DNA of 64,000 nucleotides, from contig JACJWR010000001.1 in NCBI GenBank assembly GCA_020637055.1, positions 620,001-684,000 of the forward strand, read 5' to 3'. Below the pieces are notes generated by a model. It was not told where the DNA came from and made no database searches. It worked only from the letters and a program-made list of their open reading frames with translations. Within the stretch, counting starts at the first letter, position 1; every line of letters begins with the position of its first letter. Below are positions 50,845 through 59,516 of the stretch, piece by piece. A program made the translations under genes and the position numbers. This DNA is from Actinomycetota bacterium. GTDB taxonomy: Bacteria; Actinomycetota; Actinomycetes; S36-B12; UBA10799.

Positions 50845-52134
50845 CTACGCGATCGCCGCATCCACAGCCTCGATGACGCGGTTGCGCGAGGCGTTCACCT
50901 GCTCGGCCAGCGGCCCCCGGGCGCGGTGCAGCGCTCGGCCCAGCCGCCACAGCAGTTGCGCCTGTTCGCCGAAGCGAACCGCCGCGCCGAGACTCGCGGG
51001 GCCGATGGCGGTCAGCACCGCCGCAGTCGGCCAGCCGCGGTACCGCAGGCCGAGAACTGCCAGTGCTGCCCATGACGCCGGAAAGGCCAACGCGGCGAAG
51101 GCCGGCTTGACCGTCGCCGCCGTCGGCGGTGCGATGCCGCTGAGGCTGATCAGTCGCAGCCCGATGATCCCGACCGCATTGACCGCGAAACCCACCACGG
51201 CCGCCGGCGCCAGGAGACCGACGGCGGCGGCCTCCCGCGCCAGGCGGGCATTGACCATCGCTCCGCGGGGGACGTCCAGCGGGCCGAGCCCCAGGATCTC
51301 GAGTTCGGATACGAAACCGGTGGCGGCGACGTCGACTTCTTCGCGGAGCGCGGGCGTGGCCCCGGCCAGCTGTGCGGCCATCGACGCGATCTCGCTGTAG
51401 GAGATCGCCCCCTCGGGACGGTGTTGGCGCAGGTAGATGGTGGCTGCGACCTCCATCCGGCGGAGTTCCTCCCAGTTGTCGAAATGGTTGCTGACCGCAC
51501 CGAGGCGGTCGGCGAAGACTTCCGTGACGGCATCCACCAACGCCCGGTTGGTTTCCGAGACCGCACCTTCGAATTCGATCCGGTCCACCACGTCGCTGAT
51601 CCGGAACACCTCGGCGCAGTCGACCATGGCCCTCGAACGCAGCACCGAAACGTCGAAGAAGTGCAGGCCCATCGGCGCGATCGTGACATCCGTGCCACGT
51701 CGCAACGCGCCCACCGCGATTCGGGCGGCGCCGCTGCGCAGTGGTGCCAGCCGTGGTTCGGGGATGCTCTCGCCTTCGGGGTAGATGGCCGCAACATCGC
51801 CGGCGGCCAGCGCCTCGTAGGTGGCGTCGAACATGCCGGAGTTGTTCGCCTCCCCATGGTGGTCCTGGCGGCGATGCACCGGAATGGCTCCCACCGCGTT
51901 CATCACCGCGGAACCGAGCGGCACCTTCCAGATGACATCGCGGGCAAGGAAGCGGGGAAACCCGCGCGCCGCCCGAATGACGAGCAGGATGTCGGCGAGA
52001 CCACCACCGTGGCTGGCCAGAATCAACGTCGCGCCTTCGGGTTCTGCTCCCCGTCGGCGTACCTCGATGGAGCGGAACACGGCATCGGTGAGCACGTCGG
52101 CCAGGGCGGTGACGATTCGTTGGCCGGTTCGCAT
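50845..52134 (-). CDS. Lysophospholipid acyltransferase-family protein with extra C-terminal membrane region
   Basis: A 429-residue protein. The N-terminal acyltransferase domain has a variant active site LILASHGGGLADILL: the His-to-Asp gap is five residues (HX5D) rather than four. The FPEGTR-type motif is YPEGESIPEPRLAPLRSGAARI. The C-terminal third has hydrophobic helices (VGLLAPAAVVGFAVNAVGII and AALAFPASWAALAVLGLRYR). It should acylate a glycerophosphate-type lipid at the membrane. ATG 52134; TGATG overlap with the upstream membrane gene shows coupling. Confidence 0.82.
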   Translation of the reverse strand: MRTGQRIVTALADVLTDAVFRSIEVRRRGAEPEGATLILASHGGGLADILLVIRAARGFPRFLARDVIWKVPLGSAVMNAVGAIPVHRRQDHHGEANNSGMFDATYEALAAGDVAAIYPEGESIPEPRLAPLRSGAARIAVGALRRGTDVTIAPMGLHFFDVSVLRSRAMVDCAEVFRISDVVDRIEFEGAVSETNRALVDAVTEVFADRLGAVSNHFDNWEELRRMEVAATIYLRQHRPEGAISYSEIASMAAQLAGATPALREEVDVAATGFVSELEILGLGPLDVPRGAMVNARLAREAAAVGLLAPAAVVGFAVNAVGIIGLRLISLSGIAPPTAATVKPAFAALAFPASWAALAVLGLRYRGWPTAAVLTAIGPASLGAAVRFGEQAQLLWRLGRALHRARGPLAEQVNASRNRVIEAVDAAIA

Positions 52135-52841
52135 CAGCGGAGTCCTTTCGAACGAGTCTGATCGGGCGTCGGCACGGGGACCGTCCTCCCGGTTGGCGCC
52201 GAGGATCCGGCCAGGGCCCCGATCGCCCAGAAGGCAAGAGCGATGGCCGTCAGCAGGTGCCACACACCATGACCCTGCACCAACGAATCCGGATCGCACC
52301 AGGGCCCGCCGGTGCGGCTCAAAGCGAAGGCCACAACTCCGACTGCCAGCGATCCGATCGTGACCCACTGGGTCCAACCCCAGCGACGCAGACCGCGTCG
52401 GTAGATCAGCACCTCGGCCAGCACCAGGCCGACGGCCACCACGCCGGCCAGCAGCGGACTCGAATCGGGGTTCACCACCAGCACCAGCGTTCCGGCCGCG
52501 GCAACAGCCAGCAGCAGCAATGCGATGCGTCGGGTCGCGATACTCAACCGGGCGAGGTCGATACCCCACGCCACCAGCAGTGCCAGCGCCAGGCCGCCGT
52601 CGTGCGCCAACGGCTGCGGTGCCAGCGTCGGACCGTGGTAGTCGGCGCTGCCCAGGCCGGTCAGCACCAGGCCGGCGGCGAAGAGCCAACCCCACCCGCG
52701 GGCCACGTCGTTTCGCCTTCCGACCCAGATGGCGATCGCGACGCCGACGATCACGTAGGCCCACGACGTTCCGAACAGCACCGGCTGGACCCCGTCGGGC
52801 CAGCGGGCTTCGCAGTCGCCGCTGCCCGGAATGTCGTCCAC
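52134..52841 (-). CDS. CREST-superfamily-like membrane hydrolase (ceramidase-like)
   Basis: A 235-residue membrane protein with seven hydrophobic helices. It has the pattern of CREST hydrolases (alkaline ceramidase, PAQR, Per1): Sx3H in GSADYHGP (S65, H69), an Asp in AHDGGLAL (D81), and Hx3H in HGVWHLLTAIAL (H191, H195). These residues hold zinc in that superfamily. The Asn/Gln-free surroundings make lipid amide hydrolysis plausible but unproven. It overlaps the acyltransferase start by TGATG, which suggests a common lipid-remodelling function. ATG 52841. The gap 52842-52990 holds no gene. Confidence 0.75.
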   Translation of the reverse strand: MDDIPGSGDCEARWPDGVQPVLFGTSWAYVIVGVAIAIWVGRRNDVARGWGWLFAAGLVLTGLGSADYHGPTLAPQPLAHDGGLALALLVAWGIDLARLSIATRRIALLLLAVAAAGTLVLVVNPDSSPLLAGVVAVGLVLAEVLIYRRGLRRWGWTQWVTIGSLAVGVVAFALSRTGGPWCDPDSLVQGHGVWHLLTAIALAFWAIGALAGSSAPTGRTVPVPTPDQTRSKGLR

Positions 52842-52990
52842 CCGGCCATGCTGGCAGAAACGGTCGTCCGTGTGGCGGTCGGATTCCGCGCAACCGGGTC
52901 GGTTTCGCTGTACTTTCGATCATGCAGTTGCGGCTGCTCCACACCTGATCACCGGTCACAACAGGGCCGGTCACACCTAAGGGGTTCTCG

Positions 52991-53299
52991 ATGGCTGACT
53001 ACGCAGCGGACGTGGCCAAGTACGTCTCCGACGTCGACCAGAGCAAGGTCGATGCGATCGTGAAGTACTGCGGTATCGCCTTGCGCAACCGCGACTCGTC
53101 CTTGGTCTCGGCCGGCGACCCGAAGGAACTGGCGACGGTTCGGGATGGATTCGCGAAGAAGAAGTTGGGCCTCGAACCAGCAGCCGCGGAGGCCGCGCTG
53201 GACAAGGTCATGGAGACCATGTCCGGTGTCAAGGCGAAGAGCCGGGTGACCGTCTACTACCTGCTGGCCGAGCAGACCGGGAACCTCGACAAACTCTGA
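52991..53299 (+). CDS. DUF2853 family protein
   Basis: A 102-residue soluble helical protein. DUF2853 features are the N-terminal YAADVAKYVSDVDQSKVDAI, VSAGDPKELATVRDGFAKKK and the closing SRVTVYYLLAEQTGNLDKL. Function unknown. ATG 52991 with a purine-rich leader. A nested hairpin follows the stop and separates it from glgX. Confidence 0.9.
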   Translation: MADYAADVAKYVSDVDQSKVDAIVKYCGIALRNRDSSLVSAGDPKELATVRDGFAKKKLGLEPAAAEAALDKVMETMSGVKAKSRVTVYYLLAEQTGNLDKL

Positions 53300-53341
53300 G
53301 GGGGGTTCGGGCAGGGCTCGTGGGCCCTGCGTCGGCCCCCC
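53300..53341 (+). terminator. Nested GC-rich hairpin after the DUF2853 gene
   Basis: An outer stem GGGGGG (53300-53305) with CCCCCC (53336-53341) surrounds an inner stem GCAGGGC/GCCCTGC (53311-53317, 53324-53330). No T-run follows, so it is a GC-rich terminator-like structure. Confidence 0.5.
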
Positions 53342-53385
53342 GGCCTGGGTAAGTTGGAGCCTCACGACTAGCGCGAGGAGCTCAG

Positions 53386-55608
53386 GTGCCATTTCAAGCT
53401 GGGATGCAGTGGCCGGGCCGGGCCTACCCGTTCGGAGCGATCTTCGACGGAGTCGGAACCAACTTCGCCGTCTACGCCAGCGCCGCCGATGCGGTGGATC
53501 TGTGCCTGATCGACGAGAAGGGTGTCGAGAGCCGCACCCGGTTGGAGGAGAAGGACGCCGGAGTCTGGCACGCCTTCCTACCCATGATCGGCCCCGGGCA
53601 ACGGTACGGCTACCGGGTGCACGGGCCGTGGGACCCGGCCCGGGGCCTGCGCTACAACCCGGCGAAGCTACTCCTCGACCCCTACGCCCGGGCCGTGCAC
53701 GGGATGCCGGATGGCGACCAAGCCGTCTACGGCCACTCGTTCGCCGACCCCGACCAGCCCGACGATTCCGACAGCCTGGGCCACACCATGCTCGGCGTGG
53801 TCACGAATCCCTACTTCGACTGGCGGGGCGACCGCAAGATCGAGCGACCCTACAGCGAGACCGTCATCTACGAGGCCCATGTGAAAGGGATGACTCAACT
53901 GCACCCGGATGTCCCGGCGGAGTTGCGGGGCACCTACGCGGGACTCGCGCACCCCGCGATGGTCGAGTACTTGGTGAAACTCGGCGTGACCGCGGTGGAA
54001 CTCATGCCCATCCACCAGTTCGTGCAAGATGACTTCCTAGTTGCCCAGGGCAAACGCAACTACTGGGGTTACAACACCATCGGATTCTTCGCCCCGCACA
54101 ACGAGTACGCCGCCACGGGGACGCTGGGCGAGCAGGTCACCGAGTTCAAGGGCATGGTGCGCCAACTGCATCTCGCCGGTATCGAGGTGATCCTCGACGT
54201 GGTGTACAACCACACCGCCGAAGGCAATCACCTCGGCCCGACGCTGTCTTTCCGGGGCATCGAGAACACCGCCTACTACCGACTCGTGGCCGAAGACCCG
54301 CGGTTCTACTTCGACACCACCGGCACCGGCAACTCGGTCAACGTGCGCAACCCACATTCACTGCAGTTGATCCTCGATTCGCTGCGCTACTGGGTCACCG
54401 AGATGCACGTCGACGGCTTCCGATTCGACCTCGCCGCGAGCCTGGCCCGGGAGTTCCATGCCGTGGACAAACTCTCGACCTTCTTCGACCTCGTCCAGCA
54501 GGATCCGATCGTCAGCCAGGTGAAGCTGATCGCCGAACCGTGGGATCTCGGCGAAGGCGGCTACCAGGTGGGCAACTTCCCGGCGCTGTGGACGGAATGG
54601 AATGGGAAATTCCGGGACACCGTGCGGGACTACTGGCGCGGCGAATACGCGACCATGGGCGAGTTCGCCTCCCGGTTCACCGGCTCCTCGGATCTGTACC
54701 TCGACGACGGGCGAAGCCCGCACGCATCGATCAACTTCGTGGTCGCCCACGACGGTTTCACCCTGCGCGACTTGGTCAGCTACAACGACAAGCACAACGA
54801 GGCCAACGGCGAGGAGAACCGGGACGGTGAGTCCCACAACCGGTCCTGGAACTGCGGCGCGGAGGGCGAGACCGACGTCGCCGAGGTGAATGAATTGCGC
54901 GCGCGGCAGCAGCGCAACTTCCTCACCACGCTGGTGCTCAGCCAAGGGGTGCCGATGATCGCGCACGGCGATGAACTCGGCCGCACCCAAGGTGGCAACA
55001 ACAACGGCTACTGCCAGGACAACGAGATCACCTGGGTGGACTGGGCGGAGGCGGACCGCAGCCTGCTGGAGTTCACCCGGAAACTCATCGCGCTGCGGCG
55101 GGATCACCCCATCTTCCGCCGGCAGAAGTTCTTCAACGGCCAGCCGATCGAAACCGAGGACTGGGACGCGGTACCGGATATCACCTGGCTCAAGCCGGAC
55201 GGCGAGGCGATGACACCCGACGATTGGCAGGTCGGCTACGCCAAGACGATCACCGTCGTGCTCAACGGTCACGCTCTCGACGAGAAGGATCGCTTCGGCC
55301 GCAAACTGTACGACGCCTCGTTCGTCATCCTTTTCAACGCATCGGAGCAGGACGAGGACTGCGTCATCCCGGGCCGGCGGGCGGGTACCACTTGGGAGGA
55401 GGTGCTCGACACCGCCGTGTGGCCCGAACCTGAACCCGGTCGTCCAGGAGCCCAACACGCCGGCGGTGCGGTGCGCACCGTACTCGCAAGGTCGGTGGTG
55501 GTGCTCCGAGCGATCAGCGGCCACGGTGCGCTGTCGGATCACTCCTTCCTGGCGGCGGAGCCGGAACTCGGCAGCGAGGGCGTGCCGGTTCCCGAGCCGC
55601 CGTCGTGA
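53386..55608 (+). CDS. glgX: Glycogen debranching enzyme GlgX
   Basis: A 740-residue GH13 isoamylase-type enzyme that cuts alpha-1,6 branches from limit dextrins during glycogen breakdown. N-terminal CBM48-like domain (WPGRAYPFGAIFDGVGTNFA). Catalytic residues: nucleophile Asp in DGFRFDLAASLARE (about 347), acid Glu in LIAEPWDLGEGGYQVGNFP (about 384), third Asp in VVAHDGFTLRDLVSYNDKHN. GTG 53386 with SD GAGGAG upstream. The last 70 bases overlap eutC on the other strand. Confidence 0.97.
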   Translation: MPFQAGMQWPGRAYPFGAIFDGVGTNFAVYASAADAVDLCLIDEKGVESRTRLEEKDAGVWHAFLPMIGPGQRYGYRVHGPWDPARGLRYNPAKLLLDPYARAVHGMPDGDQAVYGHSFADPDQPDDSDSLGHTMLGVVTNPYFDWRGDRKIERPYSETVIYEAHVKGMTQLHPDVPAELRGTYAGLAHPAMVEYLVKLGVTAVELMPIHQFVQDDFLVAQGKRNYWGYNTIGFFAPHNEYAATGTLGEQVTEFKGMVRQLHLAGIEVILDVVYNHTAEGNHLGPTLSFRGIENTAYYRLVAEDPRFYFDTTGTGNSVNVRNPHSLQLILDSLRYWVTEMHVDGFRFDLAASLAREFHAVDKLSTFFDLVQQDPIVSQVKLIAEPWDLGEGGYQVGNFPALWTEWNGKFRDTVRDYWRGEYATMGEFASRFTGSSDLYLDDGRSPHASINFVVAHDGFTLRDLVSYNDKHNEANGEENRDGESHNRSWNCGAEGETDVAEVNELRARQQRNFLTTLVLSQGVPMIAHGDELGRTQGGNNNGYCQDNEITWVDWAEADRSLLEFTRKLIALRRDHPIFRRQKFFNGQPIETEDWDAVPDITWLKPDGEAMTPDDWQVGYAKTITVVLNGHALDEKDRFGRKLYDASFVILFNASEQDEDCVIPGRRAGTTWEEVLDTAVWPEPEPGRPGAQHAGGAVRTVLARSVVVLRAISGHGALSDHSFLAAEPELGSEGVPVPEPPS

Positions 55609-56408
55609 CGCCGGGCTGATGCCGCGGCTCCGCCGACGCCGGGCGAGTGGGTCGGTGCCGAGTTCGGGAGTTCCACCCGCAGGTCGGTGCCGGTCAACCC
55701 CTGTTGGCGGGCGGCCACCGCGTACGCCTCGGCAAGTTCGGCCGCCCGATCGATCGGCAATCCGCCGGGGCGTACGTTCGAAATGCAGTTGCGCTCGGAG
55801 TCCATACGTCCGACTCGGGGTGCGAACGTGAGGTAGATCCCGAGCGAGTCGGCGGCGCTCAAGCCCGGCCGTTCGCCGATCACCACCACGGCCAGATCCG
55901 CCCCCAAGGTCGCACCGATATCGTCGCCGATGGCCACCCTCCCCTGCGACACACACACCACCGGCGCCAGCCGCCAGGACCGCCGCCGGCCCCATGCGAA
56001 GAGGGCTCGCGCCAAAGCCGCGCCATGGTGGGTCAGGGCCGCCCCGGAAAGTCCGTCCACCAGCACGATCGAGAGGTCGTAGTTGGCGCGTTGACCGGCC
56101 ACCGCAGCCCGTGAATCGGCGGCGAGCAACCGACCCAGATCAGGGCGCAGCAAGTAGGTCGCCCGATCCGGCGCCTGCGAGCGCGCCGACAGCCAAGGGA
56201 TCGCGGCCTCCGTCAAGCCTTGCTCGATGCCGGGCCAGTCCGGGGGTGTCCACACCGCGTCCCGGGCGTCGGCGTGGGCAGCGCGCAAGGTCAGCACCGA
56301 ACTCAGCGATGGCGCGGTGCCGACCCGGCCCAGACCGATCGGGGCAGGCGTGGCCGCCCGCAGCGGCGCCCACGGGTCGTCGGGAGTGGGATCAGGGAGC
56401 GAGTTCAC
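55539..56408 (-). CDS. eutC: Ethanolamine ammonia-lyase small subunit
   Basis: A 289-residue EutC. The family pattern is clear: TYLLRPDLGRLLAADSRAAV, DLSIVLVDGLSGAALTHHGA and GERPGLSAADSLGIYLTFAP-RVGRMDSERNCISNVRPGGL. EutC with EutB binds adenosylcobalamin and splits ethanolamine into acetaldehyde and ammonia. The C-terminal 40 residues are Ser/Gly-rich and encoded in the overlap with glgX. No microcompartment genes are seen, so this is the short cytosolic form. Confidence 0.95.
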   Translation of the reverse strand: MNSLPDPTPDDPWAPLRAATPAPIGLGRVGTAPSLSSVLTLRAAHADARDAVWTPPDWPGIEQGLTEAAIPWLSARSQAPDRATYLLRPDLGRLLAADSRAAVAGQRANYDLSIVLVDGLSGAALTHHGAALARALFAWGRRRSWRLAPVVCVSQGRVAIGDDIGATLGADLAVVVIGERPGLSAADSLGIYLTFAPRVGRMDSERNCISNVRPGGLPIDRAAELAEAYAVAARQQGLTGTDLRVELPNSAPTHSPGVGGAAASARRHDGGSGTGTPSLPSSGSAARKE

Positions 56409-57774
56409 GGTGGCCCTCCAGCAGCGGCTGCGAGGAGTCCGGTGTCAGTCGGCCGCCCTGCATCACGCCCATCGATTCCAGCCACACCTCGAACTCCGGT
56501 GCAGGTCGTAGGTCGAGTACCTCACGCAGATAGACGGCGTCGTGAAACGACGTGCTCTGGTACCCCAACATCACGTCATCGGTGCCCGGCACACCCATGA
56601 CGTAGTTGACACCGGCCACGCCGAGCAGCGTCAGGAGGGTGTCCATGTCGTCGGAGTCAGCTTCTGCGTGGTTGGTGTGGCAGACGTCCACCCCCATGGG
56701 CAGGCCCAGCAGTTTGCCGCAGAAGTGATCCTCCAGACCGGCGCGGATGATCTGCTTGCCGTCGTAGAGGTACTCCGGGCCGATGAATCCAACCACGCTG
56801 TTCACCAGCAGCGGTTCGTACCGGCGCGCGAGGCCGTAGGTCCGAGCCTCCATCGTCTGTTGGTCGATGCCATGGTGGGCACCGGCCGAGAGAGCGCTGC
56901 CTTGGCCGGTCTCGAAATACATCACGTTCTGGCCCACGGTTCCGCGCTCGAGGCTCAGCCCGGCGGCGTAGGCCTCGTCGAGCAATGCGATGTCGATCCC
57001 GAAACCCCGGTTGAGTGCCTCGCTGCCGCCGATGCTCTGGAACACCAGGTCGACCGGTGCCCCGGCCTCGATGGCGGTGAGCGTGTGCCGCACATGGGCC
57101 AGTACGCAGGATTGGGTGGGAATCCGGTAGCGCTCGATCAACTCGGCGAGCAGGTGACTCACGGCGATGACCGGTTCGGGGCCGTCGCCCGCGGGGTTCA
57201 CGCCGATCACCGCATCGCCGGCGCCGAGCGACAATCCGTCGACCGTGCTGGCGAGGATCCCCCGCGGATCGTCCGTCGGATGATTCGGCTGGATCCGGGT
57301 GGCGAAGTGGCCCGGCAGTCCGAGGGTGTTGCGGAACGACGTCACCACGTGGCACTTGCGCGCAACTGCGATGAGGTCTTGGTTGCGCATCAACTTGCTG
57401 ACCGCCGCGACCATCTCCGGGGTCAGTCCCCAGGCCAACGCCGACAACTCGACCGATCCCGTCGCCTCGTCCAACAGGTGGTCGCGCAGACCACCGACGG
57501 TCAGGTGGGCCACGGTGGCGAACGCCTCCGGTCGGTGCGATTCGAGCAGGTAGCGGCTGACCTCGTCGGACTCCGGCGCGATGAGGGGGTGTTCGATGAA
57601 ATCGGTCAGCGCCACGTCGGCCAGCACCGACTGTGCGACGGCTCGTTCCACGGCGCTGTCGGCTGCGATTCCGGCCAGCACGTCGCCGGACCGGAACGGC
57701 GACGCTTTCGCCAGCAGCGTCGCGAGATCAGCGAACGTGTAGGACTGTCCGCGGTACGTCACCCGATACGGCAC
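56392..57774 (-). CDS. eutB: Ethanolamine ammonia-lyase large subunit
   Basis: A 460-residue EutB, the catalytic TIM-barrel subunit that holds the ethanolamine site. Family blocks: VARKCHVVTSFRNTLGLPGH, RIQPNHPTDDPRGILASTVD, SVLADVALTDFIEHPLIAPE and FDLVFQSIGGSEALNRGFGI-type PVDLVFQSIGGSEALNRGFG, ending GTDDVMLGYQSTSFHDA. GTG 57774 is the start; the frame upstream is not homologous. The end overlaps eutC by 17 bases. A B12 source is needed but not seen here. Confidence 0.96.
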   Translation of the reverse strand: MPYRVTYRGQSYTFADLATLLAKASPFRSGDVLAGIAADSAVERAVAQSVLADVALTDFIEHPLIAPESDEVSRYLLESHRPEAFATVAHLTVGGLRDHLLDEATGSVELSALAWGLTPEMVAAVSKLMRNQDLIAVARKCHVVTSFRNTLGLPGHFATRIQPNHPTDDPRGILASTVDGLSLGAGDAVIGVNPAGDGPEPVIAVSHLLAELIERYRIPTQSCVLAHVRHTLTAIEAGAPVDLVFQSIGGSEALNRGFGIDIALLDEAYAAGLSLERGTVGQNVMYFETGQGSALSAGAHHGIDQQTMEARTYGLARRYEPLLVNSVVGFIGPEYLYDGKQIIRAGLEDHFCGKLLGLPMGVDVCHTNHAEADSDDMDTLLTLLGVAGVNYVMGVPGTDDVMLGYQSTSFHDAVYLREVLDLRPAPEFEVWLESMGVMQGGRLTPDSSQPLLEGHRELAP

Positions 57775-57889
57775 ACCACCACGGTAGCTATTCCGACACG
57801 TCGGAGTCGATGCCCGAGGTGCCCGACCTCGACCGGCGACCGCGTACGGTTGGACTCGAATCCGAGGCTGGACCGAGAAGGAGGTTGGT

Positions 57890-58210
57890 ATGGGCTTCGT
57901 GGCGATCAACGTGTTGTCCGTTCCCGAAGGAGCCGGTGCCACCTTGGAGCAACGCTTCGCGGGGAGGGCCGGGATGGTCGACTCGGCCCCCGGGTTCGAG
58001 CGGTTCGAACTTCTTCGTCCGGTGGCCGGCACAGAGGACTACCTGGTGGTCACCCACTGGGCCTCCGAAAACGACTACCGCGCCTGGCTGGACTCCCGCT
58101 CCTTCGCCGCCGGGCATGCCTCTGCTCCGGCCGCCGGATCCAGCGCGGCCACCGGATCGGAGATCTGGACCTTCGAAGTGGTGCAGGGATCCAGCCGGAC
58201 CGATGCCTGA
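57890..58210 (+). CDS. MhuD/IsdG-like heme-degrading monooxygenase
   Basis: A 106-residue ferredoxin-like antibiotic-biosynthesis-monooxygenase-fold protein. It resembles mycobacterial MhuD: MGFVAINVLSVPEGAGATLE, SAPGFERFELLRPV and YLVVTHWASENDYRAW. Known heme-site residues align as N7 and W66, while the histidine that binds heme (H75 in MhuD) appears at position 76 in AAGHAS. MhuD opens heme to mycobilin without CO release. Strong SD GAAGGAGG before ATG 57890. It overlaps the first tandem membrane gene by 8 bases. Confidence 0.85.
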   Translation: MGFVAINVLSVPEGAGATLEQRFAGRAGMVDSAPGFERFELLRPVAGTEDYLVVTHWASENDYRAWLDSRSFAAGHASAPAAGSSAATGSEIWTFEVVQGSSRTDA

Positions 58211-59516
58211 GGCAGCAACCGCCGACGCACCCTCCAGACCGCGTGGGGCCAGACGCGTCCTGGTCGTAGTGTTGCTCACGGTCGGGTATGCGGCGCTGCT
58301 GTTCCTGCGTCGGCCGGCGGGCTGGAGCGACCCCACCATCTGGGCGGAGGACGGCCGTCTGTTCCTGGCGGGCACCTTCAACCCCGCGGCCGACGTGTTC
58401 ACGATCTATGCCGGGCAGTTGTGGCCGTTCCAGCGGCTGGTCGCAGCCGGAATCGCGCAGTTGCCCACGGTCTGGTGGCCGTTGGCGCTCTACGCCGTCT
58501 CATGCGCCGTGGCCGCGGTGATGATCTCGGTCGTGCTCTCGGAACGCGCCCGGCCGCTGCTCGGTGCGTTCTGGTGGCGGGCCCTCGCCGCCGCCGCGCT
58601 GGTGTTGCTGCCGGGCACCTGGGAAGTGCAGGGCAATCTCGCGAATCTCCACTGGTGGGCGACCATCGCGGCGATGGTGCTGCTCGCAATGACGCCGGCG
58701 CGGTCGGCGGTCTGGCGCTGGGTGGAGATCGCCTTCCTCTTGTTGGTCGCCCTCACCGGCCTCGGTGGCCTGCTCTTGGTGCCGATCGCGTTGTGGCGGG
58801 TGCTGACCGGGGTCCGAACCCGAGCGGTGGCCATCCGGTCGGTGCTGATCTTCGCGGCGGCGGCCGTCAATCTGGCGATCGCGGCGCGGTATTCGACCCG
58901 GGCCGGGGCGAGCGACCCGCTCGGCGCCTGGCCGACGATGGTGGAATTCGTCGAGGTGCGGGTCGGGCAGGTGCTGCTGGTGGGTGAACGCGGCTTGGCC
59001 ACGTTGAACCTTCCGGCCGTGGCGTTGACGGTGGCAGCCGTCGTGTTGCTGGTGCTGGTCGCTCTGCTCGTCCTCACGGACATGCGCGGACCCTCCTGGG
59101 CCTGGTTGGCGACCGGTCTCGCAGCCATCGTGCTGGCGATGGCGTCGTTGCCCGAAGTCGAGCGTCCGCTGGTGTTGCAGCCCTACATCTCTGGTCGGTA
59201 CGCGGTGCTCGCGATGGCTGCGGTAGTCCTGATCGTGGTGCGTGCGCTGGCCACCGGCACCGTCTTCCGTCGGGTGGTTGCGCTGGTAGCACTACTGATG
59301 ATGGTGCCGGGATTCGCCGTCGACGCCTACCTCAACCCGCTCGGTCCGGGTGTGCCCGCCGCCGAGCTCGAGGCGTTCGCCGCGTGCGTGGCCGAGCAGG
59401 AGCAGCCTGCGGGCGAGCCGTTCTGCTACGTCGACATCCAACCCGACACGGGGGAGTGGCGGATCGTGGTCTGGCGCAGCGGGGTCGACCGGGAGGCGAT
59501 CCTTGAGCAAGGCTGA
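58203..59516 (+). CDS. Polytopic membrane protein, tandem paralogue 1
   Basis: A 437-residue protein with about ten to eleven hydrophobic segments. Early external loop has WSDPTIWAEDGRLFLAGTFN, and a second block WEVQGNLANLHWWATIAAMV. Acidic pairs in the first loop (ED in WAEDG) resemble the catalytic loop of GT-C glycosyltransferases that use polyprenyl-phosphate sugars, but no assignment is safe. The tail is Cys-containing (ACVAEQEQPAGEPFCYVD), probably outside. It starts 8 bases inside the MhuD-like gene and is followed by a paralogue. Confidence 0.8.
   Translation: MPEAATADAPSRPRGARRVLVVVLLTVGYAALLFLRRPAGWSDPTIWAEDGRLFLAGTFNPAADVFTIYAGQLWPFQRLVAAGIAQLPTVWWPLALYAVSCAVAAVMISVVLSERARPLLGAFWWRALAAAALVLLPGTWEVQGNLANLHWWATIAAMVLLAMTPARSAVWRWVEIAFLLLVALTGLGGLLLVPIALWRVLTGVRTRAVAIRSVLIFAAAAVNLAIAARYSTRAGASDPLGAWPTMVEFVEVRVGQVLLVGERGLATLNLPAVALTVAAVVLLVLVALLVLTDMRGPSWAWLATGLAAIVLAMASLPEVERPLVLQPYISGRYAVLAMAAVVLIVVRALATGTVFRRVVALVALLMMVPGFAVDAYLNPLGPGVPAAELEAFAACVAEQEQPAGEPFCYVDIQPDTGEWRIVVWRSGVDREAILEQG

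Noticed and set aside
57775..57889. Cobalamin riboswitch in front of eutB
   Set aside because: The leader is only about 115 bases and lacks a B12-box-like conserved core on the minus strand.
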